Shown: one piece after another, positions 17,793 through 26,020 of the stretch | Numbering within the stretch: the first letter of the stretch is position 1 | Layout: each line of letters starts with the position of its first letter | NCBI RefSeq assembly: GCF_029439465.1 | Contig: NZ_JAROAV010000008.1 | Coordinates: 1 to 64,000, forward strand | From: Luteipulveratus flavus | GTDB lineage: Bacteria > Actinomycetota > Actinomycetes > Actinomycetales > Dermatophilaceae | Direction of reading: 5' to 3' | Length of the DNA: 64,000 nt | Translations under genes and position numbers: made by a program | Notes under the pieces: model-generated | What the model saw: only the letters and a program-made list of their open reading frames with translations | Told to the model about the DNA's origin: nothing | Databases searched by the model: none

Positions 17793-18555
17793 TGTCGTCG
17801 TTGTACTGATCCAGGACGGCGTCCATGTCGCCGTCCTGCACGACGGCGCCCCCTTTGAGGTAGAGACCTCGAGTGCAGAAGCGCTTGAGGTCTCCCTCGG
17901 AGTGGGACACCAGGAACAGCGTGCGGCCCTGCTCCAGCAGTGCCTCCATCCGGTCGTAGCACTTCTCGCGGAAGGCCTTGTCGCCGACCGCCAGCACCTC
18001 GTCGACCAGGATGATGGGCTCGTCCAGGCAGGTGATGACGGCGAAGCCGAGGCGCACCTGCATGCCCGAGGAGAAGTGCCGGAACGGCTTGTCGATGCCG
18101 TCGCGCACCTGAGGGCCGGCGAACTCCACGATCTGGTCGAACCGCTCGTCCACCTGCTCGGTGGACATGCCGTGCAGACCGGCGGTGAGGTAGATGTTCT
18201 CGCGCGCGCTCAGCTCGCCGATGAAGCCACCGGTGAGCTCGATGAGCGGCGCGACTCCCTCGCGTACCCGTGCCCTGCCCTCGTCGGGCAGCAGCGTGCC
18301 CGCGATCATCTTCAGCAGGGTGGACTTGCCCTCACCGTTGCCGCCGACGAGACCGACGGCCTCGCCGCGGCCGACCTCGAACGAGACGTGGCGCAGCGCC
18401 CAGAACGTCTCCTTGTTGTGGCTGGTGCCACCGCGGTAGATCATCTCGCGCAACGACAGCTTTCGCTTGCGTCCGCGGAGGAACTCGATGCCGAGGTCCT
18501 CGACCGTGATCACCGGCTGGTCGGGCGCGGTGCGCCACTCGACGACGTCAGTCAC
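17776..18555 (-). CDS. Polysaccharide/teichoic acid export ABC ATPase (Wzt/TagH-like)
   Basis: A 259-residue ATPase. The N-terminal block [18 protein letters not shown] is typical of Wzt/TagH ATPases. Walker A is GGNGEGKST, the signature is [12 protein letters not shown], and Walker B is [12 protein letters not shown] with the H-loop in LVSHS. It lacks the extra C-terminal sugar-binding domain found in some Wzt proteins, so export is probably not controlled by a terminal sugar cap. With the permease next door (1-nt gap) it would flip a lipid-linked glycan across the membrane. Substrate is inferred from the surrounding pseudaminic acid and glycosyltransferase genes. Confidence 0.88.
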   Translation of the reverse strand: MTDVVEWRTAPDQPVITVEDLGIEFLRGRKRKLSLREMIYRGGTSHNKETFWALRHVSFEVGRGEAVGLVGGNGEGKSTLLKMIAGTLLPDEGRARVREGVAPLIELTGGFIGELSARENIYLTAGLHGMSTEQVDERFDQIVEFAGPQVRDGIDKPFRHFSSGMQVRLGFAVITCLDEPIILVDEVLAVGDKAFREKCYDRMEALLEQGRTLFLVSHSEGDLKRFCTRGLYLKGGAVVQDGDMDAVLDQYNDDIMSQS

Positions 18556-18556
18556 G

Positions 18557-19384
18557 TCAGATCTCCTTCAGAACGGCCGGCTCGAGCTTGCGGAACACCC
18601 ACAGCCCGAACGCCAGCCACGCGAACGACACGATCGTCGCCGTGATCCACGCCCAGCCGTCGACGCCGACCTTGCCGGACAGCCCGACCCGCCACATGTC
18701 CATGATCCCGACGAGCGGGTTCCAGACCATGAGGTCGCGGGCCCACGGGAGCTTGTCGTCGACCAGCTCCATCGAGTACACGATCGGCGTGAAGTAGAAC
18801 AGCATGCGCAGCACGATCCGCACGATCCGCACGAAGTCGTCGACCAGGGCGGTGACCGGCGCCATGACCAGGCCCATCCCGACGCACAGCACGAACTGCA
18901 GCAGGAGCGCCGGCACGATGGCGATCAGGCGCTCGTTCAGGCTCAGGTTGCCGGACCCGAGGTCGGCACCGAACAGGATGAGCACCACGAACAGCACCAG
19001 CACCGGCAGCGACAGCAGGAACTCGATGCCCTTGGCGATCACGACCCGGATGACCCACATCTCGCGCGCGATGTTGGTCGAGCGCACGAGGAGGCGTTCG
19101 GCGTACAACGCGCGGGCGGTCTCGTTGATGGAGTTGTTGAACCAGTTCCACGGCAGCATGCCGGCGAGCAGGTAGACGATGAAGACGAGGTCGTCACTAC
19201 CGGTCGTGCGGCCGAACAGCACGCCGAAGACGAAGAAGTAGACCAGGCCCATCGCCAGCGGGTCGATGAGCGTCCACACGTAGCCCAGCCAGCTGCGGGC
19301 GTACCGCACGCGCAGATCCCGGCGGACCAGGGTGTCGAGCACCTTGCGCTGTGACCAGATCCCCGCCAGCCGCGTGGTCTCCAT
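18557..19384 (-). CDS. ABC-2 type polysaccharide export permease (Wzm/TagG-like)
   Basis: A 275-residue permease with six predicted membrane helices. The N terminus LVRRDLRVRYARSWLGYVW is the amphipathic segment typical of Wzm/TagG permeases, and FYFTPIVYSMELVDDKLPW lies before the last helices. It forms the channel paired with the ATPase at 17776-18555, which begins 1 nt later. Its own start is preceded by AAGGACGGT. A terminator separates it from the glycosyltransferase upstream, so the two-gene transporter has its own transcript. Confidence 0.88.
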   Translation of the reverse strand: METTRLAGIWSQRKVLDTLVRRDLRVRYARSWLGYVWTLIDPLAMGLVYFFVFGVLFGRTTGSDDLVFIVYLLAGMLPWNWFNNSINETARALYAERLLVRSTNIAREMWVIRVVIAKGIEFLLSLPVLVLFVVLILFGADLGSGNLSLNERLIAIVPALLLQFVLCVGMGLVMAPVTALVDDFVRIVRIVLRMLFYFTPIVYSMELVDDKLPWARDLMVWNPLVGIMDMWRVGLSGKVGVDGWAWITATIVSFAWLAFGLWVFRKLEPAVLKEI

Positions 19385-19415
19385 ACCGTCCTTGCCTGAA
19401 TCTCGTCGTACCTGG

Positions 19416-19438
19416 AAAAGCGCGCTCCGCGAGCGCGC
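19416..19438 (-). terminator. Intrinsic terminator after the 19443-20495 glycosyltransferase
   Basis: On the minus strand an 8-bp GC-rich stem (GCGCGCTC, loop GCG) is followed directly by TTTT. It begins 5 nt after the stop codon at 19443 and precedes the permease gene. Confidence 0.75.
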
Positions 19439-19442
19439 CGAG

Positions 19443-20495
19443 TCAGGCTACCGCTCCGTCGCTGGGAGCCTGCTGAACCTCACCCGGCAGGACGTCGAGC
19501 TCCTCCAGGCGGACCCGGCTGGTGAGGAAGCCCCAGCCCCAGGTCATGTGCATCGTCGCCAGCACGGCCGGCATCCGGGCCATGACGGCGGGGCCGTCGG
19601 CGCGGCTGATCGCCACACCGCCGACGGTGACGGCCGCGGCGTACGCGGCCGGGACGAGCCACAGCGGCTGCCAGACCAGGCCGCCGAGCAGACCGCCGGT
19701 CACGGCGACCAGGGCCGTCGGGGGCGCGAGGTAGCGCAGGTTGATCGACCCGCGGTGCTGGCGTGCCACGACGCGGCGCCACCGGCCGTAGTCGCGGTAC
19801 TGACGGCCCAGCGCACGGAACGAGCCGCGCGGGCGGTACTCGACCCGCAGCTGCGGGGTGAACCAGACCAGGCCCCCCGCCTGACGGATCCGGTAGTTCA
19901 TCTCCCAGTCCTGGGCGCGGCTGAACCGGCTGTCGTAGCCGCCGACGCGGCGCAGCCACTCGCGGCGGAACACGCCGAGGTAGACGGTCTCGGCCTCTCC
20001 GGCCTCACCGCCGAGCTTGAACCGGGCGCCGCCCACACCGAGCCGGGACTTCATCGCCGTGGCGACGGTCCGCTCGAACGGCGTCACGCCGACCGCGTCC
20101 ATGATGCCGCCGACGTTCGCGGCACCGGTCTCCTGCAGGACCCGGGCCGCGGTCTCCAGGTAGTCCGGGGACAGGATGCCGTGCCCGTCCACCCGGACGA
20201 CGACGTCGTACGAGGCGACGGCGAGCGCGGCGTTGAGCGCATCGGGGGTACGTCCGCTGGGGTTGTCGACCAGGTGCACCCGGCCGTCGGCCGCCGCGAG
20301 CTGCTCGGCGACCTCGTGGGTGCCGTCGGTGCTGGGGCCGATGGAGAGGATCACCTCGACCGGCCCGGGCGCGGGCTGGCGCAGCACGGCCTCGACGGCG
20401 TGGGCGAGATGCCGCTCCTCGTTCAGGATCGGCATGACGACGGAGATCCCGGTCGAGGAGACGGCAGGGGCGCGGTCGGTGAGGTCCTCAGTCAT
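19443..20495 (-). CDS. Family 2 glycosyltransferase, ExoA-like, membrane-anchored
   Basis: A 350-residue GT2 enzyme. ISVVMPILNEERHLAHAVEA and VEVILSIGPSTDGT form the nucleotide site, VVRVDGHGIL is the DxD-like motif, and FSRAQDWEMNYRIRQAGG supplies the ED and acceptor regions, close to the Q/RxxRW family. Two or three hydrophobic segments lie at ~255-320, so it should sit at the inner membrane face. It resembles ExoA-type succinoglycan enzymes. A TAATCT box ends 9 nt before the ATG, which suggests a very short leader. It faces the divergent LCP gene and ends in its own terminator. Confidence 0.85.
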   Translation of the reverse strand: MTEDLTDRAPAVSSTGISVVMPILNEERHLAHAVEAVLRQPAPGPVEVILSIGPSTDGTHEVAEQLAAADGRVHLVDNPSGRTPDALNAALAVASYDVVVRVDGHGILSPDYLETAARVLQETGAANVGGIMDAVGVTPFERTVATAMKSRLGVGGARFKLGGEAGEAETVYLGVFRREWLRRVGGYDSRFSRAQDWEMNYRIRQAGGLVWFTPQLRVEYRPRGSFRALGRQYRDYGRWRRVVARQHRGSINLRYLAPPTALVAVTGGLLGGLVWQPLWLVPAAYAAAVTVGGVAISRADGPAVMARMPAVLATMHMTWGWGFLTSRVRLEELDVLPGEVQQAPSDGAVA

Positions 20496-20590
20496 GGCTG
20501 CACGAGATTACAGGTGCCGACACGCCCCGTACGCCCCACCCGCCACGGCTCGCCTCGTCGGACGTCCGGGCGCCGCTCACCTCCTGCGGT

Positions 20591-20596
20591 TACCCT
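20591..20596 (+). promoter_or_regulatory. -10 element of a leaderless promoter for the LCP gene
   Basis: TACCCT ends 6 nt before the GTG start at 20603. No Shine-Dalgarno sequence is present between them. Confidence 0.55.
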
Positions 20597-20602
20597 GTCG
20601 CG

Positions 20603-22027
20603 GTGCCTCAGGACGAGCAGGAGCGACGCCGCCCGTACCGACCGGGTGGGCGTCCCAGCCCCGAAGACGCCTACACCGTCGACCCGCGCCGGGGAGACCC
20701 CCGACGCGGTGCCCCGGCTCCCGGTGGGAGACCCGGCGGCGGTCGACCGGTGCCACCCCGCGGCTCCGACGACCCGGGAGCCACGCAGGCGATGCCGACG
20801 AGGCCGCCCCGGCGGGCGCCCCAGCGAGGACCGGCGGCGCCGTACGACCAGCACGGGTACGACCAGCAGGCCGGCGACCGCACGCAGCGGATGCCCGCCG
20901 GTGGGCGCCCGGTCGCCGCGGCGGCCGGACCCGTCGAGGACGACGGCCGCGGCGCCTACCCGCCGGGCGGACCGGCTGGACCGGGCGGTCCCGGCGGGCC
21001 TCGGGAGCCCGGTGGTCCGGGCGGCCCGCGGCAGCCTCGCGGCCCCGAGCCCGTGGCCGCGCCACGCCCCCGACGCCGGCGCCGGTGGACGAAGTGGCTC
21101 GCCGCGTTCCTGGTGATCCTGCTGCTGTGGGTCGGCGCCATCGCCTGGGCCGGACACGCGGTCTGGGGCAAGGTCGCCAAGGTGGACGCCATCCCGACCG
21201 GTGAGCGTCCGGCCGAGGGCAAGGGCACGAACATCGTCCTGGTGGGCTCCGACAGCCGCGAAGGGCTCACCACCGAGCAGAAGCGCGACCTCGGCACCGG
21301 CTCGGCTGCCGGGCGGCGGACCGACTCGATCATGCTGCTGCACATGCCGGAGAGCGGCGACCCGACGCTGGTCAGCCTCCCGCGCGACAGCTACGTGAAG
21401 ATCCCGGGCCACCGGCGCAACAAGATCAACGCCGCCTTCTCGGTCGGCGGCCCGCAGCTGCTGGTGCAGACCGTCGAGGGCGCGACCGGCATGCACGTCG
21501 ACGGCTACATGGAGATCGGCTTCGGCGGGTTCGCGTCGGTCGTGGACTCCGTCGGCGGCGTCCGGATGTGCCTGCCGAAGGCGATGAAGGACGAGAAGGC
21601 GCACATCGACCTGCCGGCCGGTTGCCAGAACCTCGACGGGAAGAACGCACTCGGGTACGTCCGGGCCCGCTACTTCGACCCGCTGGGTGACCTCGGCCGC
21701 GCCAAGCGGCAGCGGGAGTTCCTCGGCGCCCTGATGAAGAAGATGGCCTCGCCCGGCAACGTGATCAACCCGTTCAAGCTCAAGAGCATGGGCGCGTCCG
21801 GCGCGCAGGGTGTCGCGGTCGACAAGGACATGTCGCCCTGGGGTGCGCTGAAGGTGATGCTCGCCCTGAAGAACCTCTCGGGCGGCAAGGGCCAGTCCAT
21901 CCAGGTGCCGGTCGCGGACAACAACTACTCCACGCCCGCTGGGTCCGCGGTGAAGTGGGACGCGGACAAGGCCACCGCGCTGTTCGACGCGCTCAACAAG
22001 GACCAGTCCCCCAACGTCGCACCCTGA
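20603..22027 (+). CDS. LCP family (LytR-CpsA-Psr) glycopolymer ligase
   Basis: A 474-residue protein. The first ~160 residues are a cytoplasmic tail rich in Pro, Gly and Arg, including a collagen-like run of G-P-x steps. One membrane helix lies at ~163-190, then an extracellular LCP domain at ~209-375: TNIVLVGSDSREGL, RRTDSIMLLHMP, SLPRDSYVKIPGHRRNKINA and YVRARYFDPLGDLGR, with the Arg/Asp residues that bind polyprenyl pyrophosphate. LCP enzymes attach wall teichoic acid, capsule or arabinogalactan-type polymers to peptidoglycan, so this is the likely last step for the glycan made here. A 21-bp terminator hairpin follows 15 nt after the stop. Confidence 0.9.
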   Translation: MPQDEQERRRPYRPGGRPSPEDAYTVDPRRGDPRRGAPAPGGRPGGGRPVPPRGSDDPGATQAMPTRPPRRAPQRGPAAPYDQHGYDQQAGDRTQRMPAGGRPVAAAAGPVEDDGRGAYPPGGPAGPGGPGGPREPGGPGGPRQPRGPEPVAAPRPRRRRRWTKWLAAFLVILLLWVGAIAWAGHAVWGKVAKVDAIPTGERPAEGKGTNIVLVGSDSREGLTTEQKRDLGTGSAAGRRTDSIMLLHMPESGDPTLVSLPRDSYVKIPGHRRNKINAAFSVGGPQLLVQTVEGATGMHVDGYMEIGFGGFASVVDSVGGVRMCLPKAMKDEKAHIDLPAGCQNLDGKNALGYVRARYFDPLGDLGRAKRQREFLGALMKKMASPGNVINPFKLKSMGASGAQGVAVDKDMSPWGALKVMLALKNLSGGKGQSIQVPVADNNYSTPAGSAVKWDADKATALFDALNKDQSPNVAP

Positions 22028-22042
22028 CGGGGGTCGCATCCC

Positions 22043-22088
22043 AACGGCAGAAGGTTCGAGCGTCAGGACGCTCGAACCTTCTGCCGTT
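22043..22088. terminator. Strong hairpin terminator, 21-bp perfect stem
   Basis: A perfect 21-bp inverted repeat beginning AACGGCAGAAGGTTCGAGCG with a 4-nt loop (CAGG). It lies just after the LCP gene and also covers the 3' end of the minus-strand pseudogene. The stem sequence is closely related to the hairpin at 22678-22715. Confidence 0.88.
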
Positions 22089-22572
22089 CCTGCGCCGAGC
22101 GCACGCCACGCTCGACCTGGTCCATGAACCGGTCCTGCTCCAGGCGCCACCCCAGCACGGGGATGCGCAGGGTCACCGTTCCGTCGAGGCGGACCGCGTT
22201 TGTCCCGCAGCGCGTCCGCAAACCATCGCGAGCCCACGGCCATGGTGGGCACCATCGATCTCGACCGCGAGCCCGAGCTCCTCCCAGGCGACATCGAGGT
22301 AGATCCGGCCGCCCGGCCCCCGTCGCACCACCTGCCGCGACGGCGCGGGCAGACCGCGAGCTCTGCAGGCGGCCGCGAAGTCGAGCGGCCATCGCCAGGA
22401 TCGTCGCGGCCTGCCGGTCGGTGCTCGCCCACTGCGCCGCCCGGACGGCCGCGACCTCACCCTTGACCTCGTGCCGCGAGATGCCGAGGTCGCGCAGCTG
22501 GGTACGCGAGACCACGCCACCGTTCCGAGCTGCCGGTGCGGCGACCAGGCGCGCCCGTTCGTACCGTCCCAT
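22063..22572 (-). pseudogene. Degraded DUF559/AbiEi-type endonuclease-like gene
   Basis: Pieces of one actinobacterial DUF559 protein are spread over different frames. Frame 1 starts at 22572 with MGRYERARLVAAPAARNGG and VVSRTQLRDLGISRHEV, the winged-helix start of the family. It then jumps straight to AAQWASTDRQAATILAM, so much of the middle is missing. Near 22380 the homology moves to another frame (GLPAPSRQVVRRGPGGRIYLD, then LAVEIDGAHH, with the endonuclease-fold E-x-D). Near 22195-22225 it returns to frame 1 (NAVRLDGTVTLRIPVLGWRL). At least two frameshifts plus a deletion make a working product unlikely. It runs into the terminator stem. Intact relatives have unknown function. Confidence 0.7.
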
Positions 22573-22677
22573 GGCGCCAGCATCACGACGTCCTGAGGGA
22601 GAAGCGGTCGCAGGACGGCCGTCGGTGGAGAACACGTCGCCGGGCCGGAGGATGTGGATCACCGGCCCTCGACGACG

Positions 22678-22715
22678 GCAGAAGGTCCGAGCGCCCCGGC
22701 GCTCGGACCTTCTGC
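22678..22715. terminator. Hairpin terminator after fadE25
   Basis: A perfect 17-bp inverted repeat beginning GCAGAAGGTCCGAGCGC with a 4-nt loop (CCCG), 31 nt after the fadE25 stop on the minus strand. It differs from the 22043-22088 hairpin by substitutions that are paired on both arms. Confidence 0.85.
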
Positions 22716-22746
22716 ACGGTGCGCGGGCTGCCCACCCGCGTGGCTC

Positions 22747-23913
22747 TCAGCCCTTCAGGAGCTGGCGCGCCATCACCATCCGCTGGATCTGGTTGGTGCC
22801 CTCGTAGATCTGGGTGATCTTGGCGTCGCGCATCATCCGCTCGACCGGGTGGTCCTTGACGTAGCCCGCGCCGCCGAGCAGCTGGACGGCGTCGGTGGTG
22901 ACCTCCATGGCCACATCGCTGGCGTAGCACTTGGCGGCCGCGCCGAAGAAGCTCAGATCCTGGTCGCCACGCTCGGACTTGGCTGCCGCGACGTACACCA
23001 TCTGACGTGCCGCCTCCAGCTTCATCGCCATGTCGGCGAGCATGAACTGCAGGCCCTGGAACTCGGCGATCGCCTTACCGAACTGCTTGCGCTCCTTGAC
23101 GTAGCCGAGGGCGTAGTCGAGTGCGCCCTGGGCAATGCCGACGGCCTGCGCACCGATGGTGACGCGGGTGTGGTCGAGCGTGCGGAGCGCGATCTTCAGA
23201 CCCTCGCCCTCCTGGCCGATGATGCGGTCGGCCGGGATGCGGCACTGGTCGAAGTGCAGCTCGCGGGTGGGGCTGCCCTTGATGCCGAGCTTGCGCTCGG
23301 GCTCGCCGAAATCGAAGCCCTCGTCGGACTTCTCGACGACGAACGCGCTGATGTTGCGGCCGCGCTCGCCCTCGGGGTCGGTGACCGCGAGGACGGTGTA
23401 GAGCTGCGAGACGCCGGCGTTGGTGATCCAGGACTTCTGCCCGGACAGGACGTAGGAGTCGCCGTCCTTCTTGGCCCGGCAGCGCATCGACGCGGTGTCG
23501 GAGCCGGCCTCCCGCTCGGACAGCCCGTAGGAGATCATCGCCTCGCCGCTGGCGACCAGCGGCAGGTACTTCTTCTTGAGCTCCTCGGACGCGCCGAGGA
23601 TGACCGGCATGGAGCCCAGCTTGTTGACCGCCGGGATGAGGGAGGACGACGCGCACGCACGGGCGACCTCCTCGATGACGATGCAGGTCGCGAGGGCGTC
23701 CGCGCCGACGCCGTCGTACTCCTCAGCGATGTGGGGAGCGTGGAAGTCGGCGGCGACGAGAGCGTCGAGCGCCGCCTGCGGGAACTCGCTCTTCTCGTCG
23801 ACCTCCGCGGCGTGCGGGGCGATCTTGTCGTCGGCCACCGCGCGGACGGCCTCACGGAGGGCCTCGTGGTCCTCCGAGATCTTGAACAGGTCGAAGTCAG
23901 TGTTCCCAGTCAC
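22747..23913 (-). CDS. fadE25: Acyl-CoA dehydrogenase (FadE25-like)
   Basis: A 388-residue flavin-dependent acyl-CoA dehydrogenase of normal length. MISYGLSEREAGSDTASM is the FAD/substrate motif, SWITNAG is present, and IYEGTNQIQRMVMAR near the C terminus carries the catalytic base Glu371. It introduces a trans-2 double bond in acyl-CoA and passes electrons to ETF. The gene order toward purE, purK, gtrA, birA and accD5 matches M. tuberculosis fadE25, which supports the name; chain length preference cannot be read from sequence. The upstream small gene ends 9 nt before its start, so it lies at the end of a three-gene operon with the LLM oxidoreductase. Confidence 0.88.
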   Translation of the reverse strand: MTGNTDFDLFKISEDHEALREAVRAVADDKIAPHAAEVDEKSEFPQAALDALVAADFHAPHIAEEYDGVGADALATCIVIEEVARACASSSLIPAVNKLGSMPVILGASEELKKKYLPLVASGEAMISYGLSEREAGSDTASMRCRAKKDGDSYVLSGQKSWITNAGVSQLYTVLAVTDPEGERGRNISAFVVEKSDEGFDFGEPERKLGIKGSPTRELHFDQCRIPADRIIGQEGEGLKIALRTLDHTRVTIGAQAVGIAQGALDYALGYVKERKQFGKAIAEFQGLQFMLADMAMKLEAARQMVYVAAAKSERGDQDLSFFGAAAKCYASDVAMEVTTDAVQLLGGAGYVKDHPVERMMRDAKITQIYEGTNQIQRMVMARQLLKG

Positions 23914-23922
23914 GGGGGCACT

Positions 23923-24387
23923 CTACTTCGCGGTAGCCACCGCTCCCGATCCCGTCTCGTGCGCGGCCTGCGCCACCGACGGGAGGGACGCGGCGTCGAT
24001 CCTCGTCGCGTCGACGGTCGCGGTGGCACCGAGCCCCGGCCGGACCAGCCACAGCACCTGGTCCCGACTTAGCCAGGCCGCTCCGCCGTTGATCGTCGTC
24101 GCCTCGTAGGCCGCCTCCTCGGCCGGACGCTCCTGCCACGGCACCAGCCAGTCGTGGAACGCCTGCGGGTCGGTGAACCGCTCGGACCGGACGACCGTCA
24201 CGCTCAGGTCGACCGCCGACCCCTCCGGCACCGGCGACTCCCACACGGTCGTCGAGATCTGCGTCCCGTCGTCCTCGGACTCGAACGAGGCCATCTCGCC
24301 CAGGCCGCCGGGCAGGTGGGGGAAGGTCACTCCCCCGACCTCGACGTGCTGGTCGCGGCTGGGCTCGGGTGTGGCGGCGGTGGTCAT
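23923..24387 (-). CDS. Small conserved hypothetical protein
   Basis: A 154-residue soluble protein of unknown function, not assigned to a family. It lacks a signal peptide and membrane segments. It holds TFPHLPGGLGEMASFESEDD, then ISTTVWESPVP, VVRSERFTDPQAFHDWLVPW, and a Trp-rich WLSRDQVLWLVRPGL section, suggesting a compact beta-rich fold. The start by ATGA overlap with the LLM oxidoreductase and the 9-nt gap to fadE25 place it between two redox enzymes on one transcript. A true gene is likely because coding bias and coupling are maintained. Confidence 0.65.
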   Translation of the reverse strand: MTTAATPEPSRDQHVEVGGVTFPHLPGGLGEMASFESEDDGTQISTTVWESPVPEGSAVDLSVTVVRSERFTDPQAFHDWLVPWQERPAEEAAYEATTINGGAAWLSRDQVLWLVRPGLGATATVDATRIDAASLPSVAQAAHETGSGAVATAK

Positions 24388-25394
24388 CCGCGACCGCGCA
24401 GGGCGGGCTGCACCTCGCGCTCGAACAGCTCGATGCCGGAGGTGTCGTACGCGGCCTCGGCGAAGTAGGTGATCGCGTACGTCATGCCGGCGTCCTGCAG
24501 GGCGGTGAACCGCTCGACGAGCTGCTCGGGCGTCCCGCAGCCGAGGCTGGTCCGCTGCTGGGCGACCTCGTCGATCTTCACCTGGGAGACGCCCGCCTTG
24601 CGGTAGCGGTCCTGGATGCCGGCGATGCGGTCGTCGAGCTCCTTGTCGTTCTCGCCGATGATGATGTTGTAGTTGGAGCTGCGCACGATCTCGCCGAAGT
24701 CGCGGCCGATGTCCTTGCAGTGACCCGCGAGCACTTCGCTCTTGTGCTGGAACCCCTCGAGGTCGCCGAAGAAGTTGGTGTAGTCGGCGTACTCGGCCGC
24801 GATCCGCAGCGTCTTCTGCTCGCCGCCGCCGGCGACCCACATCGGGATGCCGTTCTTCTCCGACGTCGTCTGCAGCGGGCGCGGCTGGCAGATCGCGCCG
24901 TCCAGCTGGTACTCCTTGCCGTCCAGGGAGGCCTTCCCCGTGGTCCACATCTGCCGGAAGATCTCCACGCCCTCGCGCAGCCGCTCCAGCCGTACGCCGG
25001 CCCGCGGGAACCCGTAGCCGTACGCGCGCCACTCGTGCTCGTACCAGCCGCCGCCGATGCCCATCTCCAGCCGGCCGGCTGACACGTGGTCGACGGTGGC
25101 GGCGACCTTGGCGAGGTAGCCGGGGTTGCGGTAGCTCATGCAGGTGCACATCTGGCCGAGCCTGATGCGGTCGGTGGACGCCGCGAACGCCGCCATCAGC
25201 GACCAGGCCTCGTGCGTGGCCTCGTCCAGCGGCTCCGGGACGGTGTGGAAGTGGTCGTACACCCAGATGGACTCCCAGGCGTCGATGCCGTCGAACCGCC
25301 GGGCGAGGTCACGCATGACCGGCCACTGCCGGGCGGGCTCCACCCCGACCAGGTCCATCCGCCATCCCTGTGGCACGAACACTCCGAAACGCAT
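24384..25394 (-). CDS. LLM-class flavin oxidoreductase, F420-dependent type
   Basis: A 336-residue luciferase-like (LLM) TIM-barrel protein. The opening MRFGVFVPQGWRMDL, WVYDHFHTVPEP, LGQMCTCMSYRNPGYLAK and GRLEMGIGGGWYEHEWRAYG are hallmarks of the actinobacterial F420-dependent clade. F420 rather than FMN is inferred from that resemblance. Substrate unknown. The ATG at 25394 has AGGAGG upstream; a longer open frame above it is not homologous. It is first in the operon with the 154-residue hypothetical and fadE25. Confidence 0.82.
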   Translation of the reverse strand: MRFGVFVPQGWRMDLVGVEPARQWPVMRDLARRFDGIDAWESIWVYDHFHTVPEPLDEATHEAWSLMAAFAASTDRIRLGQMCTCMSYRNPGYLAKVAATVDHVSAGRLEMGIGGGWYEHEWRAYGYGFPRAGVRLERLREGVEIFRQMWTTGKASLDGKEYQLDGAICQPRPLQTTSEKNGIPMWVAGGGEQKTLRIAAEYADYTNFFGDLEGFQHKSEVLAGHCKDIGRDFGEIVRSSNYNIIIGENDKELDDRIAGIQDRYRKAGVSQVKIDEVAQQRTSLGCGTPEQLVERFTALQDAGMTYAITYFAEAAYDTSGIELFEREVQPALRGRG

Positions 25395-25470
25395 GGGGCC
25401 TCCTGTGGTCGACGTCTGCGTCCCCGACGCTAGTACCCCGTACGCGGCCGGCTCAGCCAGCCCGTCCCCG

Positions 25471-26010
25471 TCAGAAGAGCGGCTGCGGCAGCACTCCCTC
25501 CAGGGCGAGCAGCTGACGCTTGGTGTCGAGACCGCCCCCGAACCCGACCATCCGTCCGTCGGCCCCGACGACGCGGTGGCACGGCACGACGACCGGCAGC
25601 GGGTTGGAGCCCATCGCGACGCCCACGGCCTGGGCACCCTGCGGCTGACCGAGCCGGGCGGCGAGGTCGCCGTACGCGACGACCGTGCCGTACGGGACGC
25701 CGGTCGCCAGCTCGGCGAGCACCTCGCGGCTGAACCCCTGGGCGAGCGACCAGTCCAGCGGCAGCTCGAAGTCGCGCCGCCCGCCGGCGAGGTAGTCACG
25801 CATCTGGGCCACCGGCTCGGCGAGGAGTCCGCGGTCGGACTCGACCGGATCGCAGCCGAACGCCTCACGCAGCTGCCCGAGCACGCGGTCGCGGACCGAG
25901 GCGCGGGCGTGGAAGCTCACCGACACCAGGCCGCGCTCGGTCGCCGCCAGCATGAGCGGGCCGATCTCGGTGTCGAGAACGGTCCACTCCAGGCGCGTCG
26001 TCGTGGTCAC
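25471..26010 (-). CDS. ogt: Methylated-DNA-[protein]-cysteine S-methyltransferase
   Basis: A 179-residue DNA repair protein. VVPCHRVVGADG carries the acceptor Cys144, and QGFSREVLAELATGVPYGTVVAYGDLA is the helix-turn-helix DNA-binding part. It removes O6-alkyl groups from guanine by a single suicidal transfer to the cysteine. The GTG at 26010 is chosen: an ATG at 26073 would extend into the upstream transporter gene with sequence unrelated to the family. It starts 10 nt after the EamA gene ends and is probably co-transcribed with it. There is no AdaA-type sensor domain. Confidence 0.9.
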   Translation of the reverse strand: MTTTTRLEWTVLDTEIGPLMLAATERGLVSVSFHARASVRDRVLGQLREAFGCDPVESDRGLLAEPVAQMRDYLAGGRRDFELPLDWSLAQGFSREVLAELATGVPYGTVVAYGDLAARLGQPQGAQAVGVAMGSNPLPVVVPCHRVVGADGRMVGFGGGLDTKRQLLALEGVLPQPLF

Positions 26011-26020
26011 CAGGCCCAGG

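Noticed and set aside
22043-22715. Insertion sequence with terminal inverted repeats around the dead gene
   Set aside because: Each repeat is a self-complementary hairpin at a gene end, no transposase or target duplication is seen.
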